Source of the DNA: a virus
Virus record (IMG/VR): IMGVR_UViG_3300020421_000192
Span: 1-20,080 of that record
Length of the DNA stretch: 20,080 nucleotides
Direction: 5' to 3' (one strand)
The position numbers were made by a program, and so were the translations under genes. How positions within the stretch are numbered: the stretch's first letter is position 1; each line of letters opens with the position of its first letter. Below, in pieces: positions 1 to 7,072 of this stretch. The notes under the pieces are model-generated. The model did no database searches and was not told the DNA's origin. It worked only from the letters and a program-made list of their open reading frames with translations.

Positions 1-662
1 TTTGGTCTAAATAACTCAACAACAAAGTGAAACTTTCTGGTGTCCACCCCTCTAAATGTGGCGTTTAACTGACCCCATTCAACCTTGAAGTCTCCGTCAA
101 GTCTAGCCTTAGTCATCTCTGTAAAATGCTTAGCAGTTAAGTGTTCTTTCAGTGGCTTATCATCAGCAAATTTAGACTCACCTCTAGTACATTTTTTACC
201 ACCATCTATTGTACCATCTGGTTTAAAAGTAATCCGATCCTTTTGAAGTTCCCAAACATTACTAACATCATAGTGTACTCGTCTAACATCTTCATCCATC
301 TCATATATAGCATATCTTTTATTGTTAGCAGTATATATATGTATTGATTGAGGTAAAAACCTAAGAAGATCCTCCTCTATGCTATGATAATAGTAATGTG
401 TTTTATTAGCGGGTGTAAAGTCAACATCAATACTATCATCGTTATAGTATTTAATCCTTGTCATCAAACCTCTTTCTTCTTCCGAGTCATTTCTATATGA
501 CATCTCTTGCTTAATAGCATACCCATCATCTTCTTTTTGAAGCACTAATGAACTTCGAGTATAGTTTAATCTGGCTAAACTTGTCTCATACTCATGAAAC
601 TTTATAAGAGATTCTTTAGTTTTAAAATCTGAATGTACAAAATCGCTATGACTATTACCCAT
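1..662 (-). CDS. Unknown phage protein, C-terminus beyond window edge
   Basis: An open frame runs from the ATG at 662 to the left edge without a stop, giving about 220 visible residues. The protein begins MGNSHSDFVHSDFKTKESL. An AGGAG SD lies 7-8 bases before the ATG, inside the end of the upstream VWA gene, whose TAA stop is one base away, so the two are almost certainly co-translated. The visible part is hydrophilic, rich in Asp, Glu, Lys and Tyr, with no membrane segment or motif that I recognise. It is the last visible member of the leftward operon downstream of the MoxR/VWA module and may belong to that module. Function unknown. The reading frame itself is secure because of its length, its SD and its tight coupling. 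Confidence 0.85.
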   Translation of the reverse strand, partial: MGNSHSDFVHSDFKTKESLIKFHEYETSLARLNYTRSSLVLQKEDDGYAIKQEMSYRNDSEEERGLMTRIKYYNDDSIDVDFTPANKTHYYYHSIEEDLLRFLPQSIHIYTANNKRYAIYEMDEDVRRVHYDVSNVWELQKDRITFKPDGTIDGGKKCTRGESKFADDKPLKEHLTAKHFTEMTKARLDGDFKVEWGQLNATFRGVDTRKFHFVVELFRP

Positions 663-663
663 T

Positions 664-1806
664 TTATTCTCCTGAGTTTTCTACGTTAATTACATCTCCA
701 AATGGTACACTAAGTGATGTTTCCTCGTCGCCATAGTTTACCCAAATCACTGGGTAGTCTGGCTCGTATGAAGGAAAAGAACCATACAAATCAGTTAGAT
801 ATATAAGTACACATGGACTCTCATCATTCTCTACAACCCAATCAAACGCAGGCTCGAAGGCAGTACCTCCTCGACCAACTACATTTAATGCTTCTGGTAT
901 ATCAAGTGCTTGGAATCTATGTATGTTTTGTACCTCAGTATCTACATCCATAATAATTATCTCATCAACATCACAATCCTGTGCTACTGAAACAATCTCT
1001 GACCATGCTTGAATAAGTATATCTGTATTCATTGAACCGCTAGTATCTACAGCAAATATAATCTTACGCAAGCCATCTATCTTTTGAATGGATGGTAAGT
1101 ATAACTCATCTGCAATAAACTTTCTCTGTGGTCTTTTCCAACTGTGTTCATCTCTCATTGGCTCCCTTGCTAACTCAGCAAGTTCATCAGCCCATGATAC
1201 TTTTGGATTGCGTATCTCATCTATGATCTCTTTAAACGCCCCGGGTACACTACCACGCTGAGTGCATGAGTTTGCAGCAGATAATATCTTCTGCTTCCAC
1301 TCATTCTCCATCTCTTGTTTCTTACCTTCACCCTCACCATCCATGTCAGTGAAGTGTCCAGTGCATGGCATATCATCAAGAGATTGTATAGATATGTTAG
1401 GATTATTACCCTCTAATATATCATTGTAAACAGCATCAGTATTCCAGTCAAAGTTATACTTCTTGTCATACAATACATCTTCTGGTGGCTTCATACCCTC
1501 ATCAACTAACTGATAGTTAATTACATAGTCACCTGCAATATTCCATAGCGTAGGATCTCTATGTCCTCTCCTAGTTAGATGGAAAAAAGCGGGGTGCATA
1601 ACCTCATGCAGTAATACAAACTGAATGTCATCCATACTAAGTTTGTTAAGGAAATCATCGTTATAAAAAATACTCCTCCCATCAGTAGCAAATGTAGGTA
1701 TCTCATCCTTGCGAACTATCTCCATTGACAAAAGTAAATGGCCAAAGAAAGGGAAGTCCATCAACGCTCTTGATCTTGCAATCTCTAACTTACGAGCCGA
1801 ATCCAT
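664..1806 (-). CDS. VWA-like domain protein with N-terminal HExxH metallopeptidase-like domain
   Basis: This 380-aa protein has two recognisable parts. The N-terminal region carries HEVMH at residues 67-71, a HExxH zinc-site motif, with a conserved-looking WNIAGDYVIN stretch at 88-97; this matches the DUF2201_N 'putative metallopeptidase' type. The C-terminal half is a von Willebrand A-like fold: DTSGSM (254-259) is a MIDAS-type DxSxS motif, followed by GGTAFEP (313-319) and TDLYG (338-342). Proteins of this architecture typically sit next to MoxR-family AAA+ ATPases and act as substrate adaptors or effectors, and here the AAA+ gene lies two genes upstream. The start ATG at 1806 overlaps the end of the preceding gene by 17 nt and has a GGAG SD seven bases away. 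Whether the metal site cleaves peptides is not known. Family assignment is good; the role in the phage is inference. Confidence 0.88.
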   Translation of the reverse strand: MDSARKLEIARSRALMDFPFFGHLLLSMEIVRKDEIPTFATDGRSIFYNDDFLNKLSMDDIQFVLLHEVMHPAFFHLTRRGHRDPTLWNIAGDYVINYQLVDEGMKPPEDVLYDKKYNFDWNTDAVYNDILEGNNPNISIQSLDDMPCTGHFTDMDGEGEGKKQEMENEWKQKILSAANSCTQRGSVPGAFKEIIDEIRNPKVSWADELAELAREPMRDEHSWKRPQRKFIADELYLPSIQKIDGLRKIIFAVDTSGSMNTDILIQAWSEIVSVAQDCDVDEIIIMDVDTEVQNIHRFQALDIPEALNVVGRGGTAFEPAFDWVVENDESPCVLIYLTDLYGSFPSYEPDYPVIWVNYGDEETSLSVPFGDVINVENSGE

Positions 1807-2722
1807 ACAGTTTCTCCATTGCTGTTAGTGGTTGTTCTTGGTTATCTGCTACATCATTAACAAAAATCATCTGCAATACCTTGCGAGCATGATTAATAGC
1901 ACGAGTCTGAGCAGGCTTGTTACCTCTTAGTGAGGCTGGTACAAACAAAAGATTATCTTTCATATACTGTTGTATATCTTTTAGTTTATCATCATTAGTA
2001 AAGTTAAGGCAATCAATAATTCTAATAAGATGATTCAATCCATCAATCCTAGTCTCACATATCCTAGGATTATCCTTGTCTAACACACTAATCAAACCAT
2101 TCATCTCATCTTTAATCTTATTATATAAAGACTCAACAGATGACTCCAAACTCTCATTCATACTCTGCTCTACCTCATCCTTGATGCGCTTGGCTTCTAT
2201 CTCACTCAGTCCAGTAAGCATCTCAAGACCATGAGCAGACGGCACCGGTCTAAGAAACTTCTTCATCTTAAACTTTGCTACAAAGTCCTCAACATCTGGA
2301 TAGTCATCGTATCTAAACATACCACCACTATCATTGAGTCTTTTCTTAGCCTCCTGCAAAGCCTCATGATACTTGCCGTCAACCAATTCATCTTTGGCTG
2401 TTTCCCATTCACGCTCAGCATCACGCCATATCTTACTGATGTTCATGATACGATTGTTAGGTAACAGATAAGTATTATCACTGTCATGCAAGTATGGCAA
2501 GGTGTTCTGCTTTACTGCTTGCTCTACCCTACGCTTGATATCTTGGAAAGGTTTAATATACTTCTGTGCTATAGTAATCTTGTTGAAGTTACCAGATGCT
2601 TGACTACCACCACTTACATTGTAGTCATCCGCTATCTTACTTGATACCTCCTTGTCTACCTTACGCCCAGAAGTTATACTAAAATCTACCTTAAACAACA
2701 TTGCTTTATTTTCTAGTTTCAT
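1790..2722 (-). CDS. Middle gene of the MoxR/VWA module, possibly DUF3150-like
   Basis: This 310-aa soluble protein has no membrane segment and no catalytic motif that I can point to. It is largely charged and probably helical, with likely coiled-coil stretches around residues 180-225. It lies exactly between the MoxR-like ATPase (5 nt upstream) and the VWA gene (17-nt overlap), so it is translationally linked to both. From memory, phage MoxR/VWA clusters often contain a DUF3150 protein of about this size in the same position, and length and position fit; I cannot confirm the family by alignment. A modest AGGA SD lies about eight bases before ATG 2722. Its likely role is as an adaptor or structural partner of the ATPase-VWA pair, inferred from gene context only. 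Confidence 0.8.
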   Translation of the reverse strand: MKLENKAMLFKVDFSITSGRKVDKEVSSKIADDYNVSGGSQASGNFNKITIAQKYIKPFQDIKRRVEQAVKQNTLPYLHDSDNTYLLPNNRIMNISKIWRDAEREWETAKDELVDGKYHEALQEAKKRLNDSGGMFRYDDYPDVEDFVAKFKMKKFLRPVPSAHGLEMLTGLSEIEAKRIKDEVEQSMNESLESSVESLYNKIKDEMNGLISVLDKDNPRICETRIDGLNHLIRIIDCLNFTNDDKLKDIQQYMKDNLLFVPASLRGNKPAQTRAINHARKVLQMIFVNDVADNQEQPLTAMEKLYGFGS

Positions 2723-2727
2723 TTGTA

Positions 2728-3738
2728 TTATCCTAATACGATATCGACATTATCCATAGCCCACTGACCAAACTCAGGTGTATCTTGAATCTCTGGCTTG
2801 ATCTTTCTGGCTTCCATGATACTTGTTACAGCATACTCACTTGGTAAACGACCAAGATACTTCATCACATTACCCATGTTATCAACATTAATCCAGTGTG
2901 CTAACCCTACAGCAATAGCATACTTTGCACTAGGATTCTCTGGAATCATAGTTTTCATAGGATTCTTGATGCAATCCTCTGGGTCTGGCACTTGATCTGC
3001 TATCTTCTCGTGACTTATAAACTCTGCAGCAACACCCTCACCAACAAGAGAAGCATACAACTGGAACCTTATCGAATCACTTGGATTACCTTGCCTTACT
3101 TGAGAAAGTTTGTACCATGATCTAGGTGTAGGATAAGCCCATGAGCCACCCTTTTCGGAAATTTTGTGCATCAAATCAGAGTGCGACTTAAGAAATGATG
3201 TCACGATAGTATCCGCACCTTTCTTAATAAAGTAAGTAATGATCTCTGACGCATCAACAATCACCTCAGCATGAGCAAACCTGTCCTTGAGTGGGGCAGA
3301 TAAACCACGATTGATACCGCCATGCTCTTTCTTGTTTCCCATTGCTACTATATGCCAACCATCTGGCAATACATAAGAGCCAACTCTACGCTCAAGAATT
3401 AGTTGTTGGATAGCAGTTAGCACCGCAGTTGTACCATCAAGAACCTCATCAAGAATAAATAGACCTGTCTTACCATCTCTATCCTCATCGGGTAGTAAGT
3501 CTGGCGTAGCAAAACGAGTGCGCCCATCTAGCACTTGAGGCACACCCATTACATCTACTGGATCAAGTTGAGACACCCTAACATCTTTTACATTACCTAA
3601 AAGTTCTAGCCCAGTTTCAGTAACCATCTCTGTCTTACCAATCCCTGGCAGTCCAGTAAACAAACAAGTAAACCCATACTTATGTGACGCTTTCAAAAAC
3701 TCAGGGATTTGACTAGGTGTTATAGTAACTTCTGACAT
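2728..3738 (-). CDS. MoxR-like AAA+ ATPase
   Basis: This 336-aa protein carries the full AAA+ ATPase signature set. The Walker A is GLPGIGKT at 29-36, the Walker B LFILDE at 93-98, sensor 1 lies in AMGNKKEHGG (132-141), and an arginine-finger-like PLKDRF is at 149-154. The DPVDVMGVP segment (59-67) before Walker B is typical of MoxR/CbbQ-type ATPases. Such ATPases form hexameric rings that use ATP to remodel a partner protein, usually together with a VWA-domain protein; that partner is encoded two genes downstream. The start ATG has a CGGAG SD seven bases upstream. The gene begins 12 nt after the stop of the small acidic gene. The substrate in the infected cell is unknown. Confidence 0.93.
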   Translation of the reverse strand: MSEVTITPSQIPEFLKASHKYGFTCLFTGLPGIGKTEMVTETGLELLGNVKDVRVSQLDPVDVMGVPQVLDGRTRFATPDLLPDEDRDGKTGLFILDEVLDGTTAVLTAIQQLILERRVGSYVLPDGWHIVAMGNKKEHGGINRGLSAPLKDRFAHAEVIVDASEIITYFIKKGADTIVTSFLKSHSDLMHKISEKGGSWAYPTPRSWYKLSQVRQGNPSDSIRFQLYASLVGEGVAAEFISHEKIADQVPDPEDCIKNPMKTMIPENPSAKYAIAVGLAHWINVDNMGNVMKYLGRLPSEYAVTSIMEARKIKPEIQDTPEFGQWAMDNVDIVLG

Positions 3739-3750
3739 TACATTGCTCCG

Positions 3751-3981
3751 TTAGTTGTAGGAAATTTTAGTTGGTAAAGAGTACATAACCAATGACGAAA
3801 TGTATGTATCTCTTTGATTATTAATGGCATAATGGGCTGTCTTATCATTAGTTCCCAATCGCCACACCTTAACCACTCTGCCATCGTGTACCTCATCAAA
3901 CTGGATTGGCACTTTAGAAAGGTCATCATACTCTGCATCTTCTTCATCATAGATGTCATCATCATATTCAGATACACTCAT
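3751..3981 (-). CDS. Small acidic unknown protein, 76 aa
   Basis: This frame encodes a 76-aa protein with a very acidic N-terminus (SEYDDDIYDEEDAEYDD, residues 4-20) and a more mixed C-terminus. It starts at ATG 3981, which overlaps the end of the upstream gene by 14 nt and is preceded by a GGGAGGAT SD. A competing methionine-rich frame of 79 aa overlaps it almost fully (3738-3977); I preferred this one because of the SD and the normal composition. No family recognised. It sits just before the MoxR ATPase gene in the same operon. Confidence 0.75.
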   Translation of the reverse strand: MSVSEYDDDIYDEEDAEYDDLSKVPIQFDEVHDGRVVKVWRLGTNDKTAHYAINNQRDTYISSLVMYSLPTKISYN

Positions 3982-4198
3982 TTTTAATATCCTCCCATGT
4001 TTTTTCAGAGTCTACCATCCTCTGTTGTTGTGCTTCTAGTTCGGACTCGGTGACGCAAACCTCTCGCTTACTTCTTTTACCTTCTTTTCTAGCGTCAATC
4101 TTATCCTGACGCGCAATCATATCAGAAAAGATCTTTAGTTTTTCTTTCTCTGTTAGTTGCTTGCCATCTAGATACTCTCCCGCAAAGTTAAATACCAT
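3968..4198 (-). CDS. Small charged unknown protein, 76 aa
   Basis: This is a 76-aa, highly charged, probably helical protein (for example LTEKEKLKIFSDMIARQDKI, residues 15-34) with no cysteine pair or membrane segment. Its start ATG at 4198 has an AAGGAG SD at a spacing of seven, among the better SDs in the left arm. It overlaps the start of the next small acidic gene by 14 nt, so the two are coupled. No family recognised. It could be a small regulator or DNA-binding accessory, but nothing in the sequence proves this. Confidence 0.78.
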   Translation of the reverse strand: MVFNFAGEYLDGKQLTEKEKLKIFSDMIARQDKIDARKEGKRSKREVCVTESELEAQQQRMVDSEKTWEDIKNECI

Positions 4199-4213
4199 TT
4201 GTATTTCTCCTTA

Positions 4214-4882
4214 CTACCCTATGTGGCTAGGGTGTTGCCTCTCCACGATACCGTGGAATCTTGTCTTAGCAATGAAACCCTCATTGCCTTTGATCGGAAT
4301 GTTTACCCAGTATTCATACCTAGGCTCAATTATATAGTCAGGTCTATAATCTTGGCACAAACTAATCCAATCATTACTATTCTCTGGACATTTATCATTA
4401 TCTTTAGGCGGTAACTGTGAGTTGGTTAGATTAAATATCACAAACTCCCTCTCATTAGACTCCGCCATCGCTATCAATCTGATCCATGTGTCCTCGCCAT
4501 CAGACCACCCGCTAACCAAGTGATAGCCCCAGTCATCCTCCCATCTTCTACCCAATAAAGCATTGCTTTTATTTAGGTTTAATAACTGTACTCTCCTGCT
4601 CTCACTACCTTGAAACCTTAACTTGCAATCCAAAAGATTTCTAGAGAGCCAAAGAATAGCGTTGTAATTAAGCATGAGTCGGAAAGATATACGATGATTT
4701 GTTACGTTCTCTATGTACCCACTATCAACTACAGCACCATACTCCTTCAGATACAGTACATTCTCAGACTTAGAAAACGCGTAAGCATAACTGACAAGAA
4801 CGTCTAATCTTCTGAGTAATTCATGAGAATATTTCTTATTCTCATACGCTACTTGTCTGGGCCAGTGCTTTCTATGTCTCAT
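4214..4882 (-). CDS. Unknown protein, 222 aa
   Basis: The frame is open from 4900, but I place the start at the internal ATG 4882 (MRHRKHWPRQ), because a GGGAGG SD sits five to six bases before it and this leaves an 11-nt overlap with the upstream gene. The 222-aa product is soluble, rich in Trp and Tyr (WLSRNLLDCKL, WEDDWGYHLVSGWSDGEDTW), with no membrane segment and no motif that I recognise. The many aromatic residues and strand-like stretches suggest a compact beta-rich fold, which is only an impression. Function unknown; it lies between the small early-type genes and the MoxR module. Confidence 0.82.
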   Translation of the reverse strand: MRHRKHWPRQVAYENKKYSHELLRRLDVLVSYAYAFSKSENVLYLKEYGAVVDSGYIENVTNHRISFRLMLNYNAILWLSRNLLDCKLRFQGSESRRVQLLNLNKSNALLGRRWEDDWGYHLVSGWSDGEDTWIRLIAMAESNEREFVIFNLTNSQLPPKDNDKCPENSNDWISLCQDYRPDYIIEPRYEYWVNIPIKGNEGFIAKTRFHGIVERQHPSHIG

Positions 4883-5147
4883 CTTCAGCCTCCCATACAA
4901 TACTTGATTCGTATAGAAGTTGCTGATCTAATCCATCCTTGATTAAAGGAAGGACGGGGATTCCGAAGGCAACTTTTGATTCATGCCTCCTTAAGGTTTC
5001 AGTCTCTGCTTTAGCGAGAATATCCGCATTTCTTTCTACATCAAAGACATCAAGGTACTGATCTAATCCATCCTTGATTAAACGAATCTCTTCAAGGGTT
5101 GATTCTGCAATTATTATTGAAACTAATTCATCAATCTTATCAGTCAC
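4872..5147 (-). CDS. Unknown protein with duplicated LIKDGLDQ motif, 91 aa
   Basis: This 91-aa acidic, probably helical protein starts at GTG 5147 with a GGGAGAG SD upstream. It contains the octapeptide LIKDGLDQ twice, at residues 23-30 and 68-75. The repeat reflects a perfect 25-bp direct DNA repeat, exactly 45 codons apart. Both copies precede a predicted helical segment and may mark two copies of a small binding module. No family recognised. It overlaps the start of the 222-aa gene by 11 nt. Confidence 0.78.
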   Translation of the reverse strand: MTDKIDELVSIIIAESTLEEIRLIKDGLDQYLDVFDVERNADILAKAETETLRRHESKVAFGIPVLPLIKDGLDQQLLYESSIVWEAEDET

Positions 5148-5164
5148 TATTACTCTCCCTATTA

Positions 5165-5662
5165 TTACAACGGTTCTCTAAACCATTCCGGCTTAGTCGC
5201 AGGTTTTTTCCACGTTGCTATATACCACTTAGCACCGCAGTAATAGTTGCGATACGCTTGCACAACATCATCATTTTTGTACTCATCAGGCATACACTGT
5301 GGCTTTTTTGTTAGACCCTCATCAGGTATACCCAACGGCAAAACACTCAAATGATCTAACAAATTGCCAGACTTATGCGGTGGTCTAGTAGGATACCGCC
5401 TCAGTTTCTCATCTAACAGAGCCTTGAAATGCTCTAACAGCCATAGATAATTATCCTTAGACTCACGCGCCCATATCGTAGACGGATGATTCAGATGCGC
5501 GGTCTTATACAATCCGCGCTCATCACAATACTCATCGCCACTGTGAAACCTATGAGCAGTTGACAAAATCTGTGCGCTCTCAAGGGGCATCTTGACAATG
5601 TGTTTGTCTAACATATCCCTAGCACAATCATAAGGGTCATCATGAATAAAAAATATATTCAT
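5165..5662 (-). CDS. Conserved phage protein with DKHIVKM signature, sometimes annotated as pyrimidine-dimer glycosylase
   Basis: The 165-aa protein belongs to a widespread phage family that I recognise by its ordered motifs: MNIFFIHDDP start, DKHIVKM (19-25), ESAQILSTAHR (28-38), LNHPSTIWARES (57-68), MPDEYK (124-129), YRNYY (137-141) and a C-terminal KW..WKKP..PEW. Members are often called hypothetical, and sometimes 'pyrimidine dimer DNA glycosylase/endonuclease V'. I consider that functional label unproven, since I see no reason in the motifs alone to assign a lesion specificity. The start ATG at 5662 lies three bases after the stop of the upstream 26-aa membrane protein, with only a weak GAG SD, so translation is probably coupled. 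A DNA-related role is plausible by family annotation only. Confidence 0.82.
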   Translation of the reverse strand: MNIFFIHDDPYDCARDMLDKHIVKMPLESAQILSTAHRFHSGDEYCDERGLYKTAHLNHPSTIWARESKDNYLWLLEHFKALLDEKLRRYPTRPPHKSGNLLDHLSVLPLGIPDEGLTKKPQCMPDEYKNDDVVQAYRNYYCGAKWYIATWKKPATKPEWFREPL

Positions 5663-5665
5663 AAT

Positions 5666-5746
5666 CTACTCATGAATCTTATGAATAAAGTACAAAATCC
5701 CAACGCCGAGCAGTACGGGCGCAATATTCCACACAAATTCCAACAT
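5666..5746 (-). CDS. Single-span membrane microprotein, 26 aa
   Basis: A 26-aa ORF reads MLEFVWNIAPVLLGVGILYF and ends with HKIHE after an Ile. It is nearly all one hydrophobic segment with a short charged C-terminus, as in small phage membrane proteins. An upstream GGAGG SD fits this ATG at seven bases; a second ATG two codons earlier would be only one base from the SD, so I favour the inner start. It is followed after three bases by the 165-aa gene and preceded by another membrane microprotein. Such peptides can act as holin-like or membrane-signalling peptides; the actual role is unknown. Confidence 0.68.
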   Translation of the reverse strand: MLEFVWNIAPVLLGVGILYFIHKIHE

Positions 5747-5771
5747 ACACATACCTCCGATAGAATTAAAA

Positions 5772-5849
5772 TTACAGCGTGACGTACAGCGTAGCGCACA
5801 CGCTAAGCGATATTACCGTGATATTCATCACAACTAATCCAATTGACAT
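5772..5849 (-). CDS. Single-span membrane microprotein, 25 aa
   Basis: A 25-aa ORF starts at ATG 5849 (MSIGLVVMNITVISLSVCAT, then LYVTL). It is almost entirely a single membrane segment, with no charged residues. A strong GGGAGGG SD lies six bases upstream, immediately after the stop of the 64-aa gene. Packing, SD quality and composition all support a real gene despite its length. It is paired with a second membrane microprotein 25 nt downstream. No family recognised. Confidence 0.65.
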   Translation of the reverse strand: MSIGLVVMNITVISLSVCATLYVTL

Positions 5850-5862
5850 ATAAAACCCTCCC

Positions 5863-6057
5863 TTACAGTGATAAATACTCAACAAATTCACCATCTTTAT
5901 ACTCATACTCGTATACCTCAGACGGAATAGCAACCGCCCACTCGAGATTATCCTCTAGAATTTCGAGTGCAGACCAGTCAAGGTCTTTCGTAAAGGTTTT
6001 ACGAACACCATCGTAAACATAATAAAAACGACTCTTATCTTTTTCAACAGTCCACAT
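5863..6057 (-). CDS. Small acidic unknown protein, 64 aa
   Basis: This 64-aa protein starts MWTVEKDKSRFYYVYDG and ends in an acidic, tyrosine-rich tail (EVYEYEYKDGEFVEYLSL). The alternating aromatic and charged residues suggest a small beta-rich protein. A GAGG SD sits seven bases before ATG 6057. Its 5' leader contains the dyad/hairpin at 6090-6116, so its expression may be controlled there. It heads the sub-operon with the two membrane microproteins. No family recognised. Confidence 0.75.
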   Translation of the reverse strand: MWTVEKDKSRFYYVYDGVRKTFTKDLDWSALEILEDNLEWAVAIPSEVYEYEYKDGEFVEYLSL

Positions 6058-6089
6058 ACAATGACCTCAGAATATCCCGCACAAGGTCG

Positions 6090-6116
6090 CAGGGAGCATA
6101 AAAAACGTGTTCCCTG
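6090..6116. repeat. Dyad GGGAGCA-N9-TGTTCCC, copy 1
   Basis: CAGGGAGCA (6090-6098) and TGTTCCCTG (6108-6116) form a nine-pair dyad with one G-T position and a nine-base spacer. It lies about 33 bases upstream of the 64-aa gene start. No T-run follows on either strand, so it does not look like an intrinsic terminator. The same arms with the same nine-base spacing recur at 7809-7833, which suggests an operator or a shared RNA hairpin. Confidence 0.6.
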
Positions 6117-6127
6117 GGCATATAGCA

Positions 6128-6165
6128 GGGGTTAGTAGTATGTACCCATAGGGTACGTGGGGTTA
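6128..6165. repeat. GTACCC hairpin flanked by GGGGTTA direct repeats
   Basis: A perfect GTACCC-ATA-GGGTAC hairpin (6142-6156) has a GGGGTTA copy on each side (6128-6134 and 6159-6165). It lies between the stop of the basic 75-aa gene and the dyad at 6090. No T-run follows it in the leftward direction. Possible roles are an mRNA processing or stability element, or a protein-binding site. Confidence 0.5.
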
Positions 6166-6180
6166 CAACTCGGGAGCAAA

Positions 6181-6408
6181 CTATTTGAAACGTCTGCGTT
6201 TACTTTTCGGCTTGGCTCGCGTGATCTTTCCGGCGGTACGCGGGAACGTGGAACGAGTGCAATTCTTGCCAGATTTGGGCACAATGATCCGTCGTTCGCT
6301 TTTGTCTTTTGACGGAATAATTCGTGCGGGGAAGTCGAGGCTCGGCGCAATTCCAGAATCGAACTGAGCACTAGACGCACCCGCAGAGTTATAGACAACT
6401 GTTTTCAT
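6181..6408 (-). CDS. Small basic unknown protein, 75 aa
   Basis: The 75-aa product starts MKTVVYNSAGASSAQF and ends in a strongly basic tail (ITRAKPKSKRRRFK), with one Cys. An AAGGA SD lies seven bases before ATG 6408, and I chose this frame over two overlapping ones (6132-6398 minus and 6185-6367 plus) because of the SD and leftward operon direction. The basic tail suggests nucleic-acid contact, but there is no recognisable domain. It sits just after the 186-aa gene, with one arm of a 21-bp inverted repeat in the gap. Confidence 0.65.
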   Translation of the reverse strand: MKTVVYNSAGASSAQFDSGIAPSLDFPARIIPSKDKSERRIIVPKSGKNCTRSTFPRTAGKITRAKPKSKRRRFK

Positions 6409-6422
6409 AAGATATCCTTATG

Positions 6423-6443
6423 GTTTATGGGCTTGTAGGATTG
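6423..6443. repeat. Left arm of 21-bp inverted repeat flanking the 186-aa gene
   Basis: The 21-bp plus-strand sequence here matches the reverse complement of 7073-7093 at 20 of 21 positions. The two arms bracket the 186-aa gene (6471-7031). This arm also opens a small imperfect hairpin (6438-6463, with CCTA-ATAAA-TAGG at its core). No T-run follows, so it is not an obvious terminator. Confidence 0.6.
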
Positions 6444-6470
6444 CCCTAATAAATAGGACAACCCCGCAGA

Positions 6471-7031
6471 CTACGCCGCTTTTTTGGCGTCTTGAAGCGC
6501 ACGTTTCTTAAGCGTGGCTAACTCGTTAGATAGTTCTTTTGCTATCTTTTGGACGGACGGAGAGTTGATTTGACTTTCCGCATCATCAGAGTTTTTCTGG
6601 ATTTTGGCAAGGGTCTGCTTGAGCAATTTTTCAAGCAACCATTCCGGCATTTCGGAGTCGTTCGCACTGATGTTAAACCATGCGTTATTCTCCAAGTCTG
6701 CCAAATGTTGCGCGTCGAAAGGCTCAGTCCTGAAAGTAGAAACCTTTTTGACTTTGAAAACGCTCAAGTCTTTAGCCCAGACTAGACCCATGTTTTCACT
6801 GATCCAGCGGGTTAAATCCTTACGCCAATTGCGAGGGGCGCACATTACTGCATGAGTGAGAAGTGAGGTATCGCCACCCTTTCCAGACTCGCCACCGTGA
6901 AAGTGCCAACCTGCCGACACAAGCGCCATTTGATGGTCAATTTGCGCCTGCTTTCCAGACTTGCCACTTTTCGTGAGTGCTTTTTTGACGTTAGAAGCGG
7001 TTTTTTCGATCTTGATAGTATTAGTAGGCAT
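6471..7031 (-). CDS. Early-type phage protein of unknown function, 186 aa
   Basis: This 186-aa protein is the first sizeable gene of the leftward operon. It has a Lys-rich N-terminus, a central GGDTSLLTHAVMCAPRNWRK region (72-91) and a helical Ala/Lys-rich C-terminus. The central part resembles a family of small early proteins in marine phages with a 'DxTLL..l..alPk..R..l..W' pattern; this is a recollection, not a database match. A GGAG SD lies nine bases before ATG 7031. It is the first well-supported gene downstream of the promoter at 7543-7571 and is flanked by a 21-bp inverted repeat, so it may be expressed early. Function unknown. Confidence 0.82.
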   Translation of the reverse strand: MPTNTIKIEKTASNVKKALTKSGKSGKQAQIDHQMALVSAGWHFHGGESGKGGDTSLLTHAVMCAPRNWRKDLTRWISENMGLVWAKDLSVFKVKKVSTFRTEPFDAQHLADLENNAWFNISANDSEMPEWLLEKLLKQTLAKIQKNSDDAESQINSPSVQKIAKELSNELATLKKRALQDAKKAA

Positions 7032-7072
7032 TTTATATGCTCCAGTTAATAGTTGATCGGATTGCGAGATTA

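Noticed and set aside
141-347. Plus-strand 68-aa hydrophobic frame
   Set aside because: Lies antisense to the long partial minus-strand gene at 1-662; no SD.
3738-3977. 79-aa Met-rich frame
   Set aside because: Overlaps the better supported 3751-3981 gene, which has the SD and normal composition.
6340-6375. tRNA T-arm-like GAATCGAAC
   Set aside because: Lies inside a coding frame, and no matching acceptor stem is found upstream.
6132-6398. 88-aa minus-strand frame and a plus-strand frame at 6185-6367
   Set aside because: They overlap the 75-aa gene (6181-6408), which has an AAGGA SD and fits the operon direction.
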